A stretch of 64,000 bases of DNA from Oscillospiraceae bacterium (GCA_034925865.1 JAYFRN010000011.1:59191-123190), one strand, 5' to 3'; shown: positions 45,172 through 56,053, counted from the first letter of the stretch. Numbers and translations are program-made. The notes: generated by a model not told the origin, from the sequence alone.

Positions 45172-47139
45172 TTGAACAAATTCGAACTTGTCAGTCAGTA
45201 TAAGCCGACCGGGGATCAGCCCGAGGCAATAGCAAAGCTTGTCGACGGATTGCAGTGCGGACTTAAGGAGCAGACATTATTGGGCGTTACGGGTTCCGGA
45301 AAAACCTTTACGATGGCAAATGTAATAGCCCAGGTCAACCGCCCAACGCTGATCCTCTCGCACAATAAAACGCTCGCGGCGCAGCTTTGCGGCGAATTCC
45401 GCGAATTTTTCCCGAATAACGCCGTCGGATATTTCGTTTCATATTATGATTATTATCAGCCCGAAGCGTATATCCCGGGAAAAGATGTTTATATTGAAAA
45501 GGATTCTTCAATCAACGACGAGATAGACAAGCTCCGCCATTCTGCGACCTCTTCTCTTTTTGAGCGGCGCGATGTCATCATCGTTTCGAGCGTTTCATGT
45601 ATTTACACTCTCGGTGATCCTTCAGAATATAAGGACCTTGTGCTTTCCGTAAGGCAGAATGCCCAAATAAGCCGCGCGGCGCTTATTAAAAAGCTTATTT
45701 CGATTCAATACGAAAGAAACGATGTCGATTTTACCAGAAACAGATTCAGAGTGAGAGGCGACGTCGTCGAGGTTTTTCCGTCAAACAGCAGCAATACCGC
45801 CATAAGAATCGAATTTTTCGGCGATACTGTCGACAGGATCAGCGTCATAGACACAGTTACCGGTTCCGTGAAATCACGGCTTTCCCATGCGGCAATATAT
45901 CCGGCGACACACTATGTAACAACAGAGGAGCGCCGCGATAAAGCGATCGCGGAAATTGAAGAAGAGCTCGAGGAGCGCGTAAAATTCTACGAAGCCAATA
46001 ACAAGCTTATTGAAGCGCAACGTATTTCCGAACGGGTCAAATACGATATGGAAATGGTGCGTGAAATCGGATACTGCTCCGGCATCGAGAATTATTCAAG
46101 GGTTTTCGCCGGAAACCCGCCCGGAAGCACTCCTTTCACTCTGCTCGATTATTTCCCGGACGATTTTCTGCTGATGGTTGACGAATCGCACGTCACGATT
46201 CCTCAGGTCAGAGGCATGAGCGCCGGAGACAGAGCCCGGAAAGAAAATCTAATCAACTACGGCTTCAGACTACCAAGCGCATTTGACAACCGTCCTCTGA
46301 GATTCGACGAATTTCAAAAGAAGCTCGGCCAGGTGATTTATGTAAGCGCCACGCCTGCCGAATACGAAACCCAGCGCAGCGACCGGATAGTGGAACAGTT
46401 GATCCGTCCCACCGGCCTTCTCGACCCTGTTATTGATGTACGTCCGACAGAAGGACAGATTGACGACCTTATCGGAGAGCTTAAGATACGCGCGGCAAAA
46501 AAAGAACGCTGTCTTGTCATAACACTGACAAAAAAAATGGCCGAAGATCTGACGGATTATCTATCGGGGCACGAGATACAAGTCAGGTATCTGCATCACA
46601 ACATTGATACCCTTGAACGTACGGAGCTGATACGAGACCTGCGTGAAGGCGTTTTCGACGTACTTGTAGGAATTAACCTTCTGCGTGAAGGGCTTGACTT
46701 GCCGGAGGTTTCTCTTGTCGCGATTCTCGACGCAGACAAAGAAGGCTTTTTAAGGTCGGAGCGTTCTCTTATTCAGATCATAGGACGCGCGGCCCGTCAT
46801 GCGGAAGGCAAGGTTATTATGTATGCCGATAAAATCACTGATTCGATGCGTGTAGCTATTGACGAGACCGAACGCCGCAGAAAGCTTCAGAACGCATATA
46901 ACGAAGCCCACGGGATCATCCCGAAGAGTATCATAAAAGGCACAAGAAGCCTGCCTGAGATAACAAAGAAAGATAAAAATGCCGACACAGACGCCGTAAA
47001 AAACAACGAAAAACTCACATCAGGCTCAAAGAAGGAGCGCCTCGAGGCACTTACCGCCGAAATGAAAGCCGCCGCAAAACGGCTTGATTTTGAATACGCC
47101 GCCGCTTTGCGAGATAAAATCAAATCGCTTCAAGGCTAA
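45172..47139 (+). CDS. uvrB: UvrABC excinuclease subunit B
   Basis: The damage-verifying helicase-like subunit of nucleotide excision repair, 655 residues. Walker [17 protein letters not shown], the beta-hairpin region [26 protein letters not shown], helicase motifs through QIIGRAARH, and a C-terminal UVR domain ([20 protein letters not shown]) that contacts UvrC. It starts with TTG (45172) behind AAGGTGAGCTC. uvrC is not in the window. Confidence 0.97.
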   Translation: MNKFELVSQYKPTGDQPEAIAKLVDGLQCGLKEQTLLGVTGSGKTFTMANVIAQVNRPTLILSHNKTLAAQLCGEFREFFPNNAVGYFVSYYDYYQPEAYIPGKDVYIEKDSSINDEIDKLRHSATSSLFERRDVIIVSSVSCIYTLGDPSEYKDLVLSVRQNAQISRAALIKKLISIQYERNDVDFTRNRFRVRGDVVEVFPSNSSNTAIRIEFFGDTVDRISVIDTVTGSVKSRLSHAAIYPATHYVTTEERRDKAIAEIEEELEERVKFYEANNKLIEAQRISERVKYDMEMVREIGYCSGIENYSRVFAGNPPGSTPFTLLDYFPDDFLLMVDESHVTIPQVRGMSAGDRARKENLINYGFRLPSAFDNRPLRFDEFQKKLGQVIYVSATPAEYETQRSDRIVEQLIRPTGLLDPVIDVRPTEGQIDDLIGELKIRAAKKERCLVITLTKKMAEDLTDYLSGHEIQVRYLHHNIDTLERTELIRDLREGVFDVLVGINLLREGLDLPEVSLVAILDADKEGFLRSERSLIQIIGRAARHAEGKVIMYADKITDSMRVAIDETERRRKLQNAYNEAHGIIPKSIIKGTRSLPEITKKDKNADTDAVKNNEKLTSGSKKERLEALTAEMKAAAKRLDFEYAAALRDKIKSLQG

Positions 47140-47176
47140 ACAAATTCTACAGCAAATTTAAAGACATGGAAATAAT

Positions 47177-50020
47177 ATGAGAGACGATATATACATTTCG
47201 GGCGCAAGAGCCCATAATTTAAAAAACATTTCATTGTCCATCCCGCGCAATAAGCTGATAGTTTTCACGGGACTGTCCGGGTGCGGGAAAAGCTCGCTTG
47301 CTTTCGATACAATCTACGCCGAAGGATACAGACGATTTGTGGAATCTCTTTCTTCATACGCCCGTCAGTTTCTCGGACAACTTGACAAACCAGAAGTCGA
47401 TTATATCGAAGGGCTTTCACCGGCGATTTCAATTGATCAAAAAACCACCTCACGCAATCCGCGAAGCACCGTGGGAACAGTTACGGAAATATATGACTAT
47501 CTCAGGCTGTTATACGCCAACATCGGCATTCCTCACTGCCCGGTATGCGGAAAGGAAATCAAAGGCCAGACAGTTGATCAGATCGCCGATAAAATACTTT
47601 CGTTTCCGGAAGGAACACGCTTTCAGATACTCGCGCCGGTCATTAAAGGTAAAAAAGGACTTCATGAAAAGGTGCTTGCCGACGCAATGGCAGACGGCTA
47701 TGTAAGAGTAAGAATTGACGGCTTCGTTTATGACCTTTCTGAAACTCCTGTTCTCGATAAAAACAAGAAGCATGCCATAGAAATAGTAATTGACAGGCTT
47801 GTCATAAACGGCGATATATTCGGAAGGCTTTCGGGATCGCTCGAAACCGCGCTCGCCCTCGCAGACGGAACTGTAATGATAGAATTTGTCGATAAAGCCG
47901 CTGACGATCCTGACAGGATAATCACACTGTCTCAGAATTTTGCCTGTGAAGAACACGGCTTCAGCATGGCAGAGCTCGCGCCGAGAATGTTTTCATTCAA
48001 TAATCCTTACGGCGCGTGCGAAGCGTGCGGAGGTCTTGGCTTGAAGCGTATAATATCTCCACGGCTCGTAATTCCGGATCTTTCGCTTTCTCTGTCAGAA
48101 GGAGCAATTCAGGTCAACGGCTTTAAAAGCCTTGACAATGATAACTGGTCCGGCAAGACGCTCACCGCCGTACTCGAAAAATATGGACTTGATTTGAACT
48201 CGCCTCTTTGCGATTATTCACCGGATGCACTTAACGCCATTCTCTACGGCACAGGCGGCGAACGTCATACACGCAGCTTTATAATCGAAGGACAAAAGCG
48301 CGATTTCACATATTCCTTTGACGGGATAATCAACATTATCCAACAGCGGTTTGAACAAACCAACAACGAATATTACGACGCTTTTCTCGAGGATGTCGAA
48401 TGCCCCGTATGTAAGGGCAAGCGTCTTAAAAAGGAAATATTATCGGTTACAGTAGGTGGACTTTCGATCGCAGATTTCACCGGGCTTTCTATTACCGCCG
48501 CTCTGGAATTCATCAACAAGCTTACTTTGACCGAAAAGGAAACCATGATTTCACGCGAAATCACAAAGGAAATACGAAACAGGCTTTCTTTTCTACAACA
48601 TGTCGGGCTTGATTACCTGACGCTTTCAAGGAGAAGCGCAACTCTGTCCGGAGGCGAAAGCCAGAGAATACGGCTCGCCACTCAGATAGGCAGCTCTTTG
48701 ATGGGCGTTTTATATATTCTTGACGAACCGAGCATCGGACTTCATCAACGTGACAATTCAAAGCTCATTGATACATTGAAAAGGCTGAGAGATATCGGCA
48801 ACACCGTTATAGTGGTCGAGCATGATGAAGAAACCATGGAAAACGCCGATTATATAGTTGATATCGGCCCCGGAGCCGGTATAGAAGGCGGAAACATAGT
48901 CGCCGCGGGCACTCCGCAAGAAGTTATGAACACGCCGGGATCGATTACGGGCGATTTCCTGTCGGGAAGAAGAAAAATCAAGGTGCCGGACATCCGCAGA
49001 TCCGGCAACGGTTATTTTCTAAAGGTTTTGGACGCGCGCGAAAACAACCTCAAGGGAATCGACATTTCAATTCCGCTCGGTACCTTTACCTCGGTTACAG
49101 GAGTTTCCGGCAGCGGAAAATCATCTCTTGTCAACGGCATACTGCTTCAGGAGCTTGCCTCAAAGCTGAACCGCGCTTATACGCGTACCGGAAAATGCAA
49201 AGCCGTCCTCGGACTCGAAGCGCTTGACAAGGTAATCGCGATAGATCAATCTCCGATAGGACGCACACCGCGTTCAAACCCGGCGACATATACAGGATTA
49301 TTCAATGAAATACGGGCGGTTTTTGCAAAAACGCCCGACGCAAAAGCGCGGGGATACGGTCAGGACCGATTTTCATTTAATCTTCGCGGCGGCAGGTGCG
49401 AAGCCTGCGGCGGCGACGGAACAATAAAAATAGAGATGCACTTTCTTCCGGATGTATATGTGACATGCGATGTCTGCAAAGGGAAAAGATACAATCGAGA
49501 AACACTTGAGGTAAGGTACAAAGGAAAGACTATCGCCGATGTGCTTGATATGACAATTACTCAGGCAAGCTCTTTCTTTGAGAACATTCCGCAGATTTCA
49601 CGAAAGCTGAAAACAATGTGCGATGTCGGAATCGGATATATTAAGCTGGGTCAGTCATCGACAACCTTATCGGGAGGTGAGGCGCAGCGCGTTAAGCTTT
49701 CCTGTGAGCTGTCAAAACGCAGCACGGGAAAAACCATATATATACTTGACGAGCCGACGACAGGTCTTCACTCCGCCGACGTCGAAAAGCTTATTGAGGT
49801 ATTGAACCGTTTTGTTGATTCCGGAAATACGGTGCTTGTCATCGAGCATAATCTTGATATTATCAAAACATCGGATTATATAATCGATCTCGGTCCGGAA
49901 GGCGGCGATAAGGGCGGAACGCTTGTCGCTTGCGGAACTCCCGAACAGGTAGCGCAGAATCCGGGATCATATACCGGGCAATATCTGAGAAAGGTGCTTA
50001 TTAAAACGGCGATTAAATAA
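47177..50020 (+). CDS. uvrA: UvrABC excinuclease subunit A
   Basis: The ABC-type damage sensor, 947 residues, with two ATPase modules ([35 protein letters not shown]), ABC signatures ([26 protein letters not shown]) and zinc-binding Cys clusters ([36 protein letters not shown] with CDVCKGKR). The last codons, ending LIKTAIK and the TAA, lie inside the left arm of palindromic copy E (starting at about 49999), so the extreme C-terminus comes from the repeat. Confidence 0.97.
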   Translation: MRDDIYISGARAHNLKNISLSIPRNKLIVFTGLSGCGKSSLAFDTIYAEGYRRFVESLSSYARQFLGQLDKPEVDYIEGLSPAISIDQKTTSRNPRSTVGTVTEIYDYLRLLYANIGIPHCPVCGKEIKGQTVDQIADKILSFPEGTRFQILAPVIKGKKGLHEKVLADAMADGYVRVRIDGFVYDLSETPVLDKNKKHAIEIVIDRLVINGDIFGRLSGSLETALALADGTVMIEFVDKAADDPDRIITLSQNFACEEHGFSMAELAPRMFSFNNPYGACEACGGLGLKRIISPRLVIPDLSLSLSEGAIQVNGFKSLDNDNWSGKTLTAVLEKYGLDLNSPLCDYSPDALNAILYGTGGERHTRSFIIEGQKRDFTYSFDGIINIIQQRFEQTNNEYYDAFLEDVECPVCKGKRLKKEILSVTVGGLSIADFTGLSITAALEFINKLTLTEKETMISREITKEIRNRLSFLQHVGLDYLTLSRRSATLSGGESQRIRLATQIGSSLMGVLYILDEPSIGLHQRDNSKLIDTLKRLRDIGNTVIVVEHDEETMENADYIVDIGPGAGIEGGNIVAAGTPQEVMNTPGSITGDFLSGRRKIKVPDIRRSGNGYFLKVLDARENNLKGIDISIPLGTFTSVTGVSGSGKSSLVNGILLQELASKLNRAYTRTGKCKAVLGLEALDKVIAIDQSPIGRTPRSNPATYTGLFNEIRAVFAKTPDAKARGYGQDRFSFNLRGGRCEACGGDGTIKIEMHFLPDVYVTCDVCKGKRYNRETLEVRYKGKTIADVLDMTITQASSFFENIPQISRKLKTMCDVGIGYIKLGQSSTTLSGGEAQRVKLSCELSKRSTGKTIYILDEPTTGLHSADVEKLIEVLNRFVDSGNTVLVIEHNLDIIKTSDYIIDLGPEGGDKGGTLVACGTPEQVAQNPGSYTGQYLRKVLIKTAIK

Positions 50021-50102
50021 TCCCTGTTTATAAGAGAGAAAGCCCATATACCAGAGTCTTTTCTCTCATTAAGCGGTAATTATTTAAATGCCGAGTCAAT
50101 AA
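49999..50102 (-). repeat. Dispersed palindromic element, copy E (full length, overlaps uvrA end)
   Basis: TATTAAAACGGCGATTAAAT at the left, hairpin AGAGAGAAAG and CTTTTCTCTC with loop GCCCATATACCAGAGT, right arm ATTATTTAAATGCCGAGTCA. The left 22 bp encode the last residues and stop of uvrA. The hairpin just after the stop could help end transcription. Confidence 0.88.
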
Positions 50103-50210
50103 ATCTGAAAGATAAAGCTTTCAGACGGTAAGCTTTGTGCCTGAATTTCTTCCGACAAGCCGAAAAGGCATAAGCTCACATTTTGATTGAAAGGCTGGTC
50201 ATTATTACAA

Positions 50211-52016
50211 ATGATACCTGAAAAACTAAATAACCTGCTTGACTCCGTTTCAAAGCCTTCAAGATATATCGGCGGCGAATACGGCGAAATAATTAAAGAT
50301 AAAGAAGGCAAGTGCTCGGTCGCATTCTGCTTTCCTGATAATTACGAAATCGGAATGTCGAATCTTGGGATAAAGATCCTCTACGGCGTCCTTAACGAGC
50401 TTGACTTTGTCAGATGCGAACGCTGTTTCGCGCCCATGCCAGATATGGCCGAGCTCATGAAAACAAACGGCGTTCCTCTTTACGCGCTTGAAAGCGCCGA
50501 TCCTGTAAAAAGCTTTGACATAGTCGCCTTTACTCTTCAGTATGAAATGTGTTATACAAACATTTTATATATGCTCGAGCTGGCCGATATCGAGTTTTAT
50601 GCAGATAAGAGGCCGGATCTGCCATTGGGTGAAGCGCCGATACTGCTTTGCGGCGGTCCGTGCACCTATAATCCAGAGCCGTTTGCGGATTTTTTTGATA
50701 TCATGTCAATAGGCGAAGGAGAAGAAGCCCTGCCGGAGCTCATGGAGCTTTACCGTAAATGTAAAGACGATGGCATGAAAAAAATCGAGTTTCTGCGTCT
50801 CGCTTCTCATCTTTCAGGCTTTTATGTACCCTCGCTTTATAAAGTCGATTATAATACCGACGGTACGATTTCAAAATTCGCTCCGCTTTTTCCGGATGTT
50901 CCGGCGCGGATTAAAAAACGCCATGTGAAGGATTTTGAGAACGCATATTTCCCTGTAAAACAAGTCGTTCCCTTTACGGAAGCCGTTCATGACCGTATTA
51001 CGCTCGAGGTTTTCCGAGGATGTATTAGAGGATGCAGGTTTTGTCAGGCCGGAATGGTGTGCCGCCCTATAAGAGAAAGAAGCGCGCAAAAGCTCAACGA
51101 TATAGCAAAGGAAGTATTTAAAAATACAGGGTATGACGAGATTTCCGCGTGCTGTCTCAGCATCAGCGATTATTCTCAGCTTGAAGAATTCTGCGACGGG
51201 CTTTTATCCTGGTGCGGAGCCAAGTCGGTCAATATATCACTGCCGTCAATGCGCATAGACAGTTTTTCAAAGGAGCTTCTCGAAAAGTCGGACAGCCTCA
51301 GAAAGACTTCTCTTACCTTCGCGCCCGAAGCGGGAACCCAGGCGCTTCGCGACCGCATAAACAAAGGCGTCACGGAGGAGGATCTTATGCGTTCGGTGGG
51401 TTATGCTTTCGATTCCGGTCATACATCGGTAAAGCTTTATTTTATGGACGGACTTCCCACTGAGACAGACGAGGATGTCATCGGTATCGCAGATCTCGCG
51501 CAAAAATGCGTCAATGTGTATTATAAAAGTGAAAGCAAGCCAAAGGGCCGCGGTGTCAATGTAAATATCAGTGTTTCATGCTTTGTGCCGAAGCCTTTCA
51601 CACCTTTTCAATGGGACGGACAGAATATGCCGGATGAGCTGATGCGCAAGCAGAAGCTGATCAGAGAAAATGTTAGGACTAAAAAGATATCATACGCATA
51701 CCATGACGCCCGCGTAAGCCGTATTGAAGCTTTTTTTGCCAGGGGAAACAGAAAGCTTTCAAAAGTAATTGAGGCAGCATATAGAAACGGCCAGGTCTTC
51801 GATGCCTGGGACGAATATTTTATTTATGACAAATGGCTTTCGGCCGCCGAGGAAGCCGGCGTTGACGTCGCCTTTTTCGCGAACAGAACTTTTTCACGCG
51901 ACGAAATTCTGCCATGGGATTTCCTTGATATCGGCATTTCAAAAGCGCACCTTAAGCGAGAGAGAGAAAAAGCCGACAGAAGCGAAATTACCATCGGAAA
52001 GATATACAATAAATAA
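50211..52016 (+). CDS. B12-binding-domain radical SAM protein (TIGR03960-like)
   Basis: A protein of about 601 residues. The N-terminal part (KPSRYIGGEYGEIIKDKEGK, EIGMSNLGIKILYGVLN) is the cobalamin-binding-like domain. The radical SAM cluster motif is in VFRGCIRGCRFCQAG (CxxxCxxC), followed by the SAM-binding stretches ISLPSMRID and TFAPEAGTQALRDRINKG. Homologues often adjoin a DUF2344 protein and RNase G/E-type genes; none is here. The ATG at 50211 fits the family N-terminus better than the frame opening at 50187. The reaction is unknown; a role in RNA modification is a common suggestion. Confidence 0.87.
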   Translation: MIPEKLNNLLDSVSKPSRYIGGEYGEIIKDKEGKCSVAFCFPDNYEIGMSNLGIKILYGVLNELDFVRCERCFAPMPDMAELMKTNGVPLYALESADPVKSFDIVAFTLQYEMCYTNILYMLELADIEFYADKRPDLPLGEAPILLCGGPCTYNPEPFADFFDIMSIGEGEEALPELMELYRKCKDDGMKKIEFLRLASHLSGFYVPSLYKVDYNTDGTISKFAPLFPDVPARIKKRHVKDFENAYFPVKQVVPFTEAVHDRITLEVFRGCIRGCRFCQAGMVCRPIRERSAQKLNDIAKEVFKNTGYDEISACCLSISDYSQLEEFCDGLLSWCGAKSVNISLPSMRIDSFSKELLEKSDSLRKTSLTFAPEAGTQALRDRINKGVTEEDLMRSVGYAFDSGHTSVKLYFMDGLPTETDEDVIGIADLAQKCVNVYYKSESKPKGRGVNVNISVSCFVPKPFTPFQWDGQNMPDELMRKQKLIRENVRTKKISYAYHDARVSRIEAFFARGNRKLSKVIEAAYRNGQVFDAWDEYFIYDKWLSAAEEAGVDVAFFANRTFSRDEILPWDFLDIGISKAHLKREREKADRSEITIGKIYNK

Positions 52017-52456
52017 TAGAGATGAAGTCACTATTCCTACAAAGCTCTGAAAAAGCTTTATAGTCGCTATAATTATATTTACAGAGTAGGCGGAGGGTAA
52101 AAAGCTCCCGCTCCTCCCGTCGCAATGTATGTACTGGTCATGTATAATGCTAATTACTGAAGTACTGCGCGCTGCAAAAAGCTTAGGAGTCGACCAAACC
52201 GGGTCGGCTCCTGTTCTCTTTAATAATAATTTTTCAGAGACAATAATCGCTTCATTACCTCGTTCATAATTTTCAATTAACCTCAGATTGTATTTTCGAG
52301 ATTATAAACATTAATGAGTATATATTACAAACAGAAATTTCTACTTCCGGTAGAGTAAATATCTGTTATTAAGTTTTTTTAGTCTAAAATAAGCAGGTGT
52401 ACTTTTATTTTTTTCGTGTTATAATACAAACATAAAACAGAAAGGATAATTTATAT
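52017..52456. other. Intergenic region with a hairpin
   Basis: A 440-bp gap with no convincing ORF. A stem AGGAGTCGACC (52185-52195) pairs with GGTCGGCTCCT (52202-52212; one G-U) and is followed by GTTCTCTTTAAT, possibly a weak terminator. The Pribnow-like TTATAATAC near 52420 probably belongs to the XRE gene that follows. Confidence 0.5.
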
Positions 52457-52828
52457 ATGGATGAGAAAAAAGTAGGAACAAGGATTGCAAAATTAAGAGC
52501 AGAACATAAAATGACGCAGCTTGAGCTTGCAGCAAAACTCGGCGTCAGCGACAAATCTATAAGCAAATGGGAAGTTGGCGGCTGTTATCCTGATGTTACG
52601 CTGTTCCCGCAGATTGCAGATTTATTCAATGTTACGGTCGATTACATTATAAGAGGGACACCGAGAACCGTTCAACACTTTTTCACCGGCGATTTCGGGT
52701 TTTCGGAAACGAAAGTTAATGATGAATTTCTGAGCAACGGCTGGAAAATAATTAATGTTACAATTGCGACAGGATCGAAAGAAAATTTGTTTGCTTTGGT
52801 TATGGAAAAGACAGAATTTGAAGAATAA
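52457..52828 (+). CDS. XRE-family transcriptional regulator
   Basis: A 123-residue protein: helix-turn-helix at residues 8-62 (KMTQLELAAKLGVSDKSISKWEVGGCYPD), then a short C-terminal domain of about 50 residues ending LFALVMEKTEFEE. AAAGGAT precedes the ATG. It is unlike the regulator at 29932 outside the HTH. Palindromic copy F begins directly at the stop codon. Targets unknown; the nearby flavin-protein gene is one candidate. Confidence 0.82.
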   Translation: MDEKKVGTRIAKLRAEHKMTQLELAAKLGVSDKSISKWEVGGCYPDVTLFPQIADLFNVTVDYIIRGTPRTVQHFFTGDFGFSETKVNDEFLSNGWKIINVTIATGSKENLFALVMEKTEFEE

Positions 52829-52924
52829 TAAACAGCGAAGCCTTGTTGTATAAGAGAGAAAAGCCCTTATACCAGAGCTTTTCTCTCTTTAAGCGTCAAC
52901 TATTTAAAATCCGAGTAAATAATA
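52829..52924 (-). repeat. Dispersed palindromic element, copy F
   Basis: Directly after the XRE stop: AATAAACAGCGAAGCCTTGT with a gap in the left arm, then hairpin AGAGAGAAAAG with CTTTTCTCTCTT, loop CCCTTATACCAGAG, and right arm ACTATTTAAAATCCGAGTAA. Most of this 300-bp gap up to 53132 contains nothing else recognisable. Confidence 0.82.
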
Positions 52925-53132
52925 ATTACAAAAATCAGAGCCAAGATTGCGAAAAGCAGTGCAAAAGGCTCTGCTTTTTGGTATAATGAGATTTGTAAAA
53001 ACAAAATATTTTATAGCAGTAAGTTAAATATAAAGACAAGTAGTTTTTTCTCTCTTTTCCCTAAATTACAATCTTATCGGTAAGCTTTTTAGACACGAAA
53101 TCCAGGAAAAATATATAAATAATGGAATAATA

Positions 53133-53825
53133 ATGAAAATAGTTTTAATTCACGGGCAAAACCACAAAGGCAGCACCTATCATATCGGAAGTATGCTGGC
53201 GGAGAAAATCGGTGGAAAAAATGAAATTTGCGAGTATTTCCTTCCGCGTGATCTGAATCACTTTTGTATCGGGTGTTATTCCTGTATTATGGACGATACG
53301 AAGTGTCCGTATTACACCGAAAAGCGTGTGATCATGGACTCGGTCGAAGCTGCGGATTTATTGATTTTCACAACACCGAATTACTGTATGATGCCGTCCG
53401 CTCAGATGAAAGCCTTTATCGACTTGACATTCAATTATTGGATGTCTCACAAGCCGCGCGGGTGTATGTTTACAAAGAAAGCCGCCGTTATTTCCACGGC
53501 AGCCGGAGCGGGAGCCGGAAAAGCCGCCGGAGGCATTGCGAAAACATTATTCTTCTGGGGTGTTCCTTATATAAAGAGCTATGGCATCGCGGTTCAGGCA
53601 AAATGCTGGGACGACGTGAAGCCTGAAAAGAAAAACAGAATCGAGCATGCTATGACAAAGCTTGCAAAGAAGCTTTCCAATGGTAAACCTCCGCGCATCG
53701 GTATAAAAACACGCTTCATATTCAACAAGATGGCGGGAATGCAGAAAGCCGGTTGGGGTTCATCAACCGAAAAGAAATATTGGGAAGATAACGGCTGGCT
53801 CGGAAAGGCAAGACCGTGGAAATAA
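53133..53825 (+). CDS. NAD(P)H-dependent FMN reductase / flavodoxin-like protein
   Basis: A 230-residue protein starting MKIVLIHGQNHKGSTYHIGS, the FMN-phosphate loop of NAD(P)H-quinone/FMN-reductase-type flavoproteins, with a Cys-rich stretch (CIGCYSCIMDDTKCPYYTEK) typical of iron-sulfur flavoprotein-like members and FTTPNYCMMPSAQMKAFIDL. The C-terminal extension (RIGIKTRFIFNKMAGMQKAG) is found in a subset. The ribosome binding site is weak. It may reduce quinones, nitro compounds or ferredoxin-type partners; substrate open. Confidence 0.8.
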   Translation: MKIVLIHGQNHKGSTYHIGSMLAEKIGGKNEICEYFLPRDLNHFCIGCYSCIMDDTKCPYYTEKRVIMDSVEAADLLIFTTPNYCMMPSAQMKAFIDLTFNYWMSHKPRGCMFTKKAAVISTAAGAGAGKAAGGIAKTLFFWGVPYIKSYGIAVQAKCWDDVKPEKKNRIEHAMTKLAKKLSNGKPPRIGIKTRFIFNKMAGMQKAGWGSSTEKKYWEDNGWLGKARPWK

Positions 53826-53936
53826 TTTTATCATTATGATTCAATGCAATATAATAATCGCTGTTTTATATTAAATAAGCCATGTTATATGGGTTCTATA
53901 ACTATAATTTAATAGAATTAAAGGAGCTGTAATGAA

Positions 53937-54464
53937 ATGAACGGAATTATTTTATATAAATCTAAATACGGAGCAACAAAAAAATATGCTGATTGGCTAT
54001 CTGAAGAGACAGGTTTTCGTTGTGTCGATACCGATAAAGCAAATCAACATGATATTGCGGGTTGTGATACTGTTATTTTAGGCGGAGGAATATATGCTTC
54101 GGGAATTGCGGGGCTTGCTTTTTTAAAAAAGAACATCGACCAGTTATCAGGTAAGAAATTAATTGTTTTTTGCGTGGGAGCGTCTCCTTATAACGAAGCG
54201 GCTTTTCATGAGATTGTCGAGCATAATATGAAAGATAAATTAAAAAATATTCCCGTGTTTTATTGCAGAGGCGCCTGGGATATCGATTCAATGAGCTTAA
54301 TGGACAAAACTCTATGTAAGATGTTAAGAAAATCCGTAGCCAAAAAAGATCCTTCGGAACTTGAGCCGTGGATGACAGCACTGATATCTGCGGGTGATGA
54401 AAAATGTGATTGGACCGATAAAGCCTACCTGAAACCGATTCTTGATACATTGCGGAAGGAATAA
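53937..54464 (+). CDS. Flavodoxin-domain protein (HemG-like)
   Basis: A 175-residue protein with ILYKSKYGATKKYADWLSEE (FMN-binding loop), VILGGGIYASGIAGLAFLKK and GASPYNEAAFHE, as in flavodoxin_5 proteins related to menaquinone-dependent protoporphyrinogen oxidase. No haem genes are near, so electron transfer in another reaction is possible. AAGGAGCTG precedes; the first ATG (53932) stops at once (ATGAAATGA), so 53937 is the start. Confidence 0.8.
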   Translation: MNGIILYKSKYGATKKYADWLSEETGFRCVDTDKANQHDIAGCDTVILGGGIYASGIAGLAFLKKNIDQLSGKKLIVFCVGASPYNEAAFHEIVEHNMKDKLKNIPVFYCRGAWDIDSMSLMDKTLCKMLRKSVAKKDPSELEPWMTALISAGDEKCDWTDKAYLKPILDTLRKE

Positions 54465-54507
54465 AGATCTGTCGCAAAGGCAATATATAAATGCGTTAAT
54501 TTAATAT

Positions 54508-55179
54508 TTAATTAATACCAATTCTCGCACGCGTTTCTTTCGCAGTCTGAATTAATTTCCCGTGAATTATCTCGGGTGATGTTTGAATACCCTTAATCAT
54601 TTCTTCAATTTCTTCTATTTTCACATCCCGCCAACCACGAGCATTCCCTTCTTTTAACTCTTTAACAAACAAATCATAATATTTTATTGCATTTGAAAAG
54701 TTCTTTAAATATAATTCAGAATATGCCTTCGCTTCATATTTCCATATAATGGGTGTGTAAAAGATTTTGCTTTCTTTATGATTACTACAAATATATTTAC
54801 ATATACCTGAAGGAGAACCTACATTATCAAACCAATCAAAAGCAGTTTTTTGAAAAAACATGGCATGGGATTCAATATTACTTGTAATACCACTTTCATC
54901 CATATCAAGCATTAAATGGTAGCTTTTATAATGATTAATATCAATACGCCATACTGAATCTCCTAACCCCAATACAAGCGAGTCGTTGGATATATATAAT
55001 GGTTGAACGAATATCTGACACTCATATCCAGTAGATCTTGTGTCAAATAAAATAGCATTTAAAACATTATCAATTGTCTTATAATACATAAGACTTTTGT
55101 TTTTTTGAACAAAGCCTTCAGCTTTGCATATTGGTAAAATAATATCATTAATTTTTTTCTTTAATTCAATTCGTTTCAT
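54508..55179 (-). CDS. Unknown protein (possibly DUF4304-like), A/T-rich gene
   Basis: A 223-residue soluble protein. The N-terminal part (IELKKKINDIILPICKAEGF, VQKNKSLMYYKTIDNVLNAI) resembles DUF4304-type domains, which often act as immunity-like proteins in polymorphic-toxin neighbourhoods; this link is tentative. GAGGTG lies just before the ATG. The gene is visibly richer in A+T than its neighbours, as are the next two ORFs, suggesting joint horizontal transfer. No toxin gene is seen. Confidence 0.55.
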   Translation of the reverse strand: MKRIELKKKINDIILPICKAEGFVQKNKSLMYYKTIDNVLNAILFDTRSTGYECQIFVQPLYISNDSLVLGLGDSVWRIDINHYKSYHLMLDMDESGITSNIESHAMFFQKTAFDWFDNVGSPSGICKYICSNHKESKIFYTPIIWKYEAKAYSELYLKNFSNAIKYYDLFVKELKEGNARGWRDVKIEEIEEMIKGIQTSPEIIHGKLIQTAKETRARIGIN

Positions 55180-55200
55180 AACACCTCATATATTAAAAAT

Positions 55201-55314
55201 TTAAAATATATCCATTATTAAATAAAGGCTAAAAGAATTCATCTCTATATACTTTATTGAGGGCTTAATTTCGATAATAGGGACAAACTTCAAATAATTT
55301 AAATCTAATTCCAT
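55201..55314 (-). CDS. Short ORF (37 residues), possibly a gene remnant
   Basis: The reading frame starts with ATG at 55312-55314 behind a good ribosome binding site (GAGGTGTTAAT) and encodes MELDLNYLKFVPIIEIKPSI and 17 more residues before a stop at 55201. It lies in the A/T-rich patch between two unknown genes of the same strand, so it may be a real small peptide or the 5' stub of a deleted gene. No family recognised. Confidence 0.35.
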   Translation of the reverse strand: MELDLNYLKFVPIIEIKPSIKYIEMNSFSLYLIMDIF

Positions 55315-55363
55315 ATTAACACCTCTGAATCATTGTAATAAGATTTTTTTAGGTTCCTCGAGT

Positions 55364-55957
55364 TTATGCACGTTTATCTCCTTCATATATTACCAAATTA
55401 TCATATTTACCAATAATTTGATTTATTATAAATAATATATTTTTATAATCCAAAGGAAAAAACAATAAATTGAGATGATGCCAAGGCTGAACAATCAATT
55501 TTATTTCAGGGAAAAAGAAACTAACTGTTGAAATATACCTAAATCCCCCCTCGACAAATCTTTTTAATATGACTTTATTTTCATTAGGATTCAAATCAAT
55601 ACCACATTGTGTTTGCTTATTAATATGATAGTTTTTTAATATATTATTTAATATTTGATAGATATCATTTTTTGAAATATCTGACCATTCCTCAAAGTAT
55701 TTATAACTGTGAAGTGGCGCCAAGATACATTTTTTTAAATTATTAATTGTAATAAATTGCATAAGAAAATCAAATTCTTCATTTAAATCAGAATAAAATT
55801 CTTCTCTTGCACCATCATATCCATGTCCGGATTCATACCCACCATCCCAGTCATGATTCTTATTATAAATTTCTATAAAAGGCATTTCCTGAATATCATT
55901 AAGAATTAGACCTATTTTTTTAAGTTCTTTATTAATATTTTGAAATATTATTTTCAT
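55364..55957 (-). CDS. Unknown protein, A/T-rich gene
   Basis: A 197-residue soluble protein, MKIIFQNINKELKKIGLILN at the start, with an acidic, Gly-rich stretch (NHDWDGGYESGHGYDGAREE) and an aromatic C-terminal half (FFFPEIKLIVQPWHHLNLLF). A perfect AAAGGAGAAATTT precedes the ATG, so it is very likely translated. Not recognised. It heads the minus-strand trio with 55201 and 54508. Confidence 0.6.
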   Translation of the reverse strand: MKIIFQNINKELKKIGLILNDIQEMPFIEIYNKNHDWDGGYESGHGYDGAREEFYSDLNEEFDFLMQFITINNLKKCILAPLHSYKYFEEWSDISKNDIYQILNNILKNYHINKQTQCGIDLNPNENKVILKRFVEGGFRYISTVSFFFPEIKLIVQPWHHLNLLFFPLDYKNILFIINQIIGKYDNLVIYEGDKRA

Positions 55958-55998
55958 AAATTTCTCCTTTCTAATAATTCCATTAGGATTAACAATCT

Positions 55999-56053
55999 AT
56001 TAACGGCAATTAAATAATCTTGTTAGAAGTTATTATTTAAAGCCGAGTTAATA
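55999..56053. repeat. Dispersed palindromic element, copy K (core-less, arms only)
   Basis: Left arm TATTAACGGCAATTAAATAA and right arm TTATTTAAAGCCGAGTTAAT face each other around only about 15 bp (TCTTGTTAGAAGTT); the hairpin core is lost. It lies between the A/T-rich trio and the GNAT gene. Confidence 0.72.

Noticed and set aside
52185-52212. Hairpin considered as a riboswitch or attenuator for the XRE gene
   Set aside because: A single 11-bp stem without any conserved aptamer core; at best a weak terminator.
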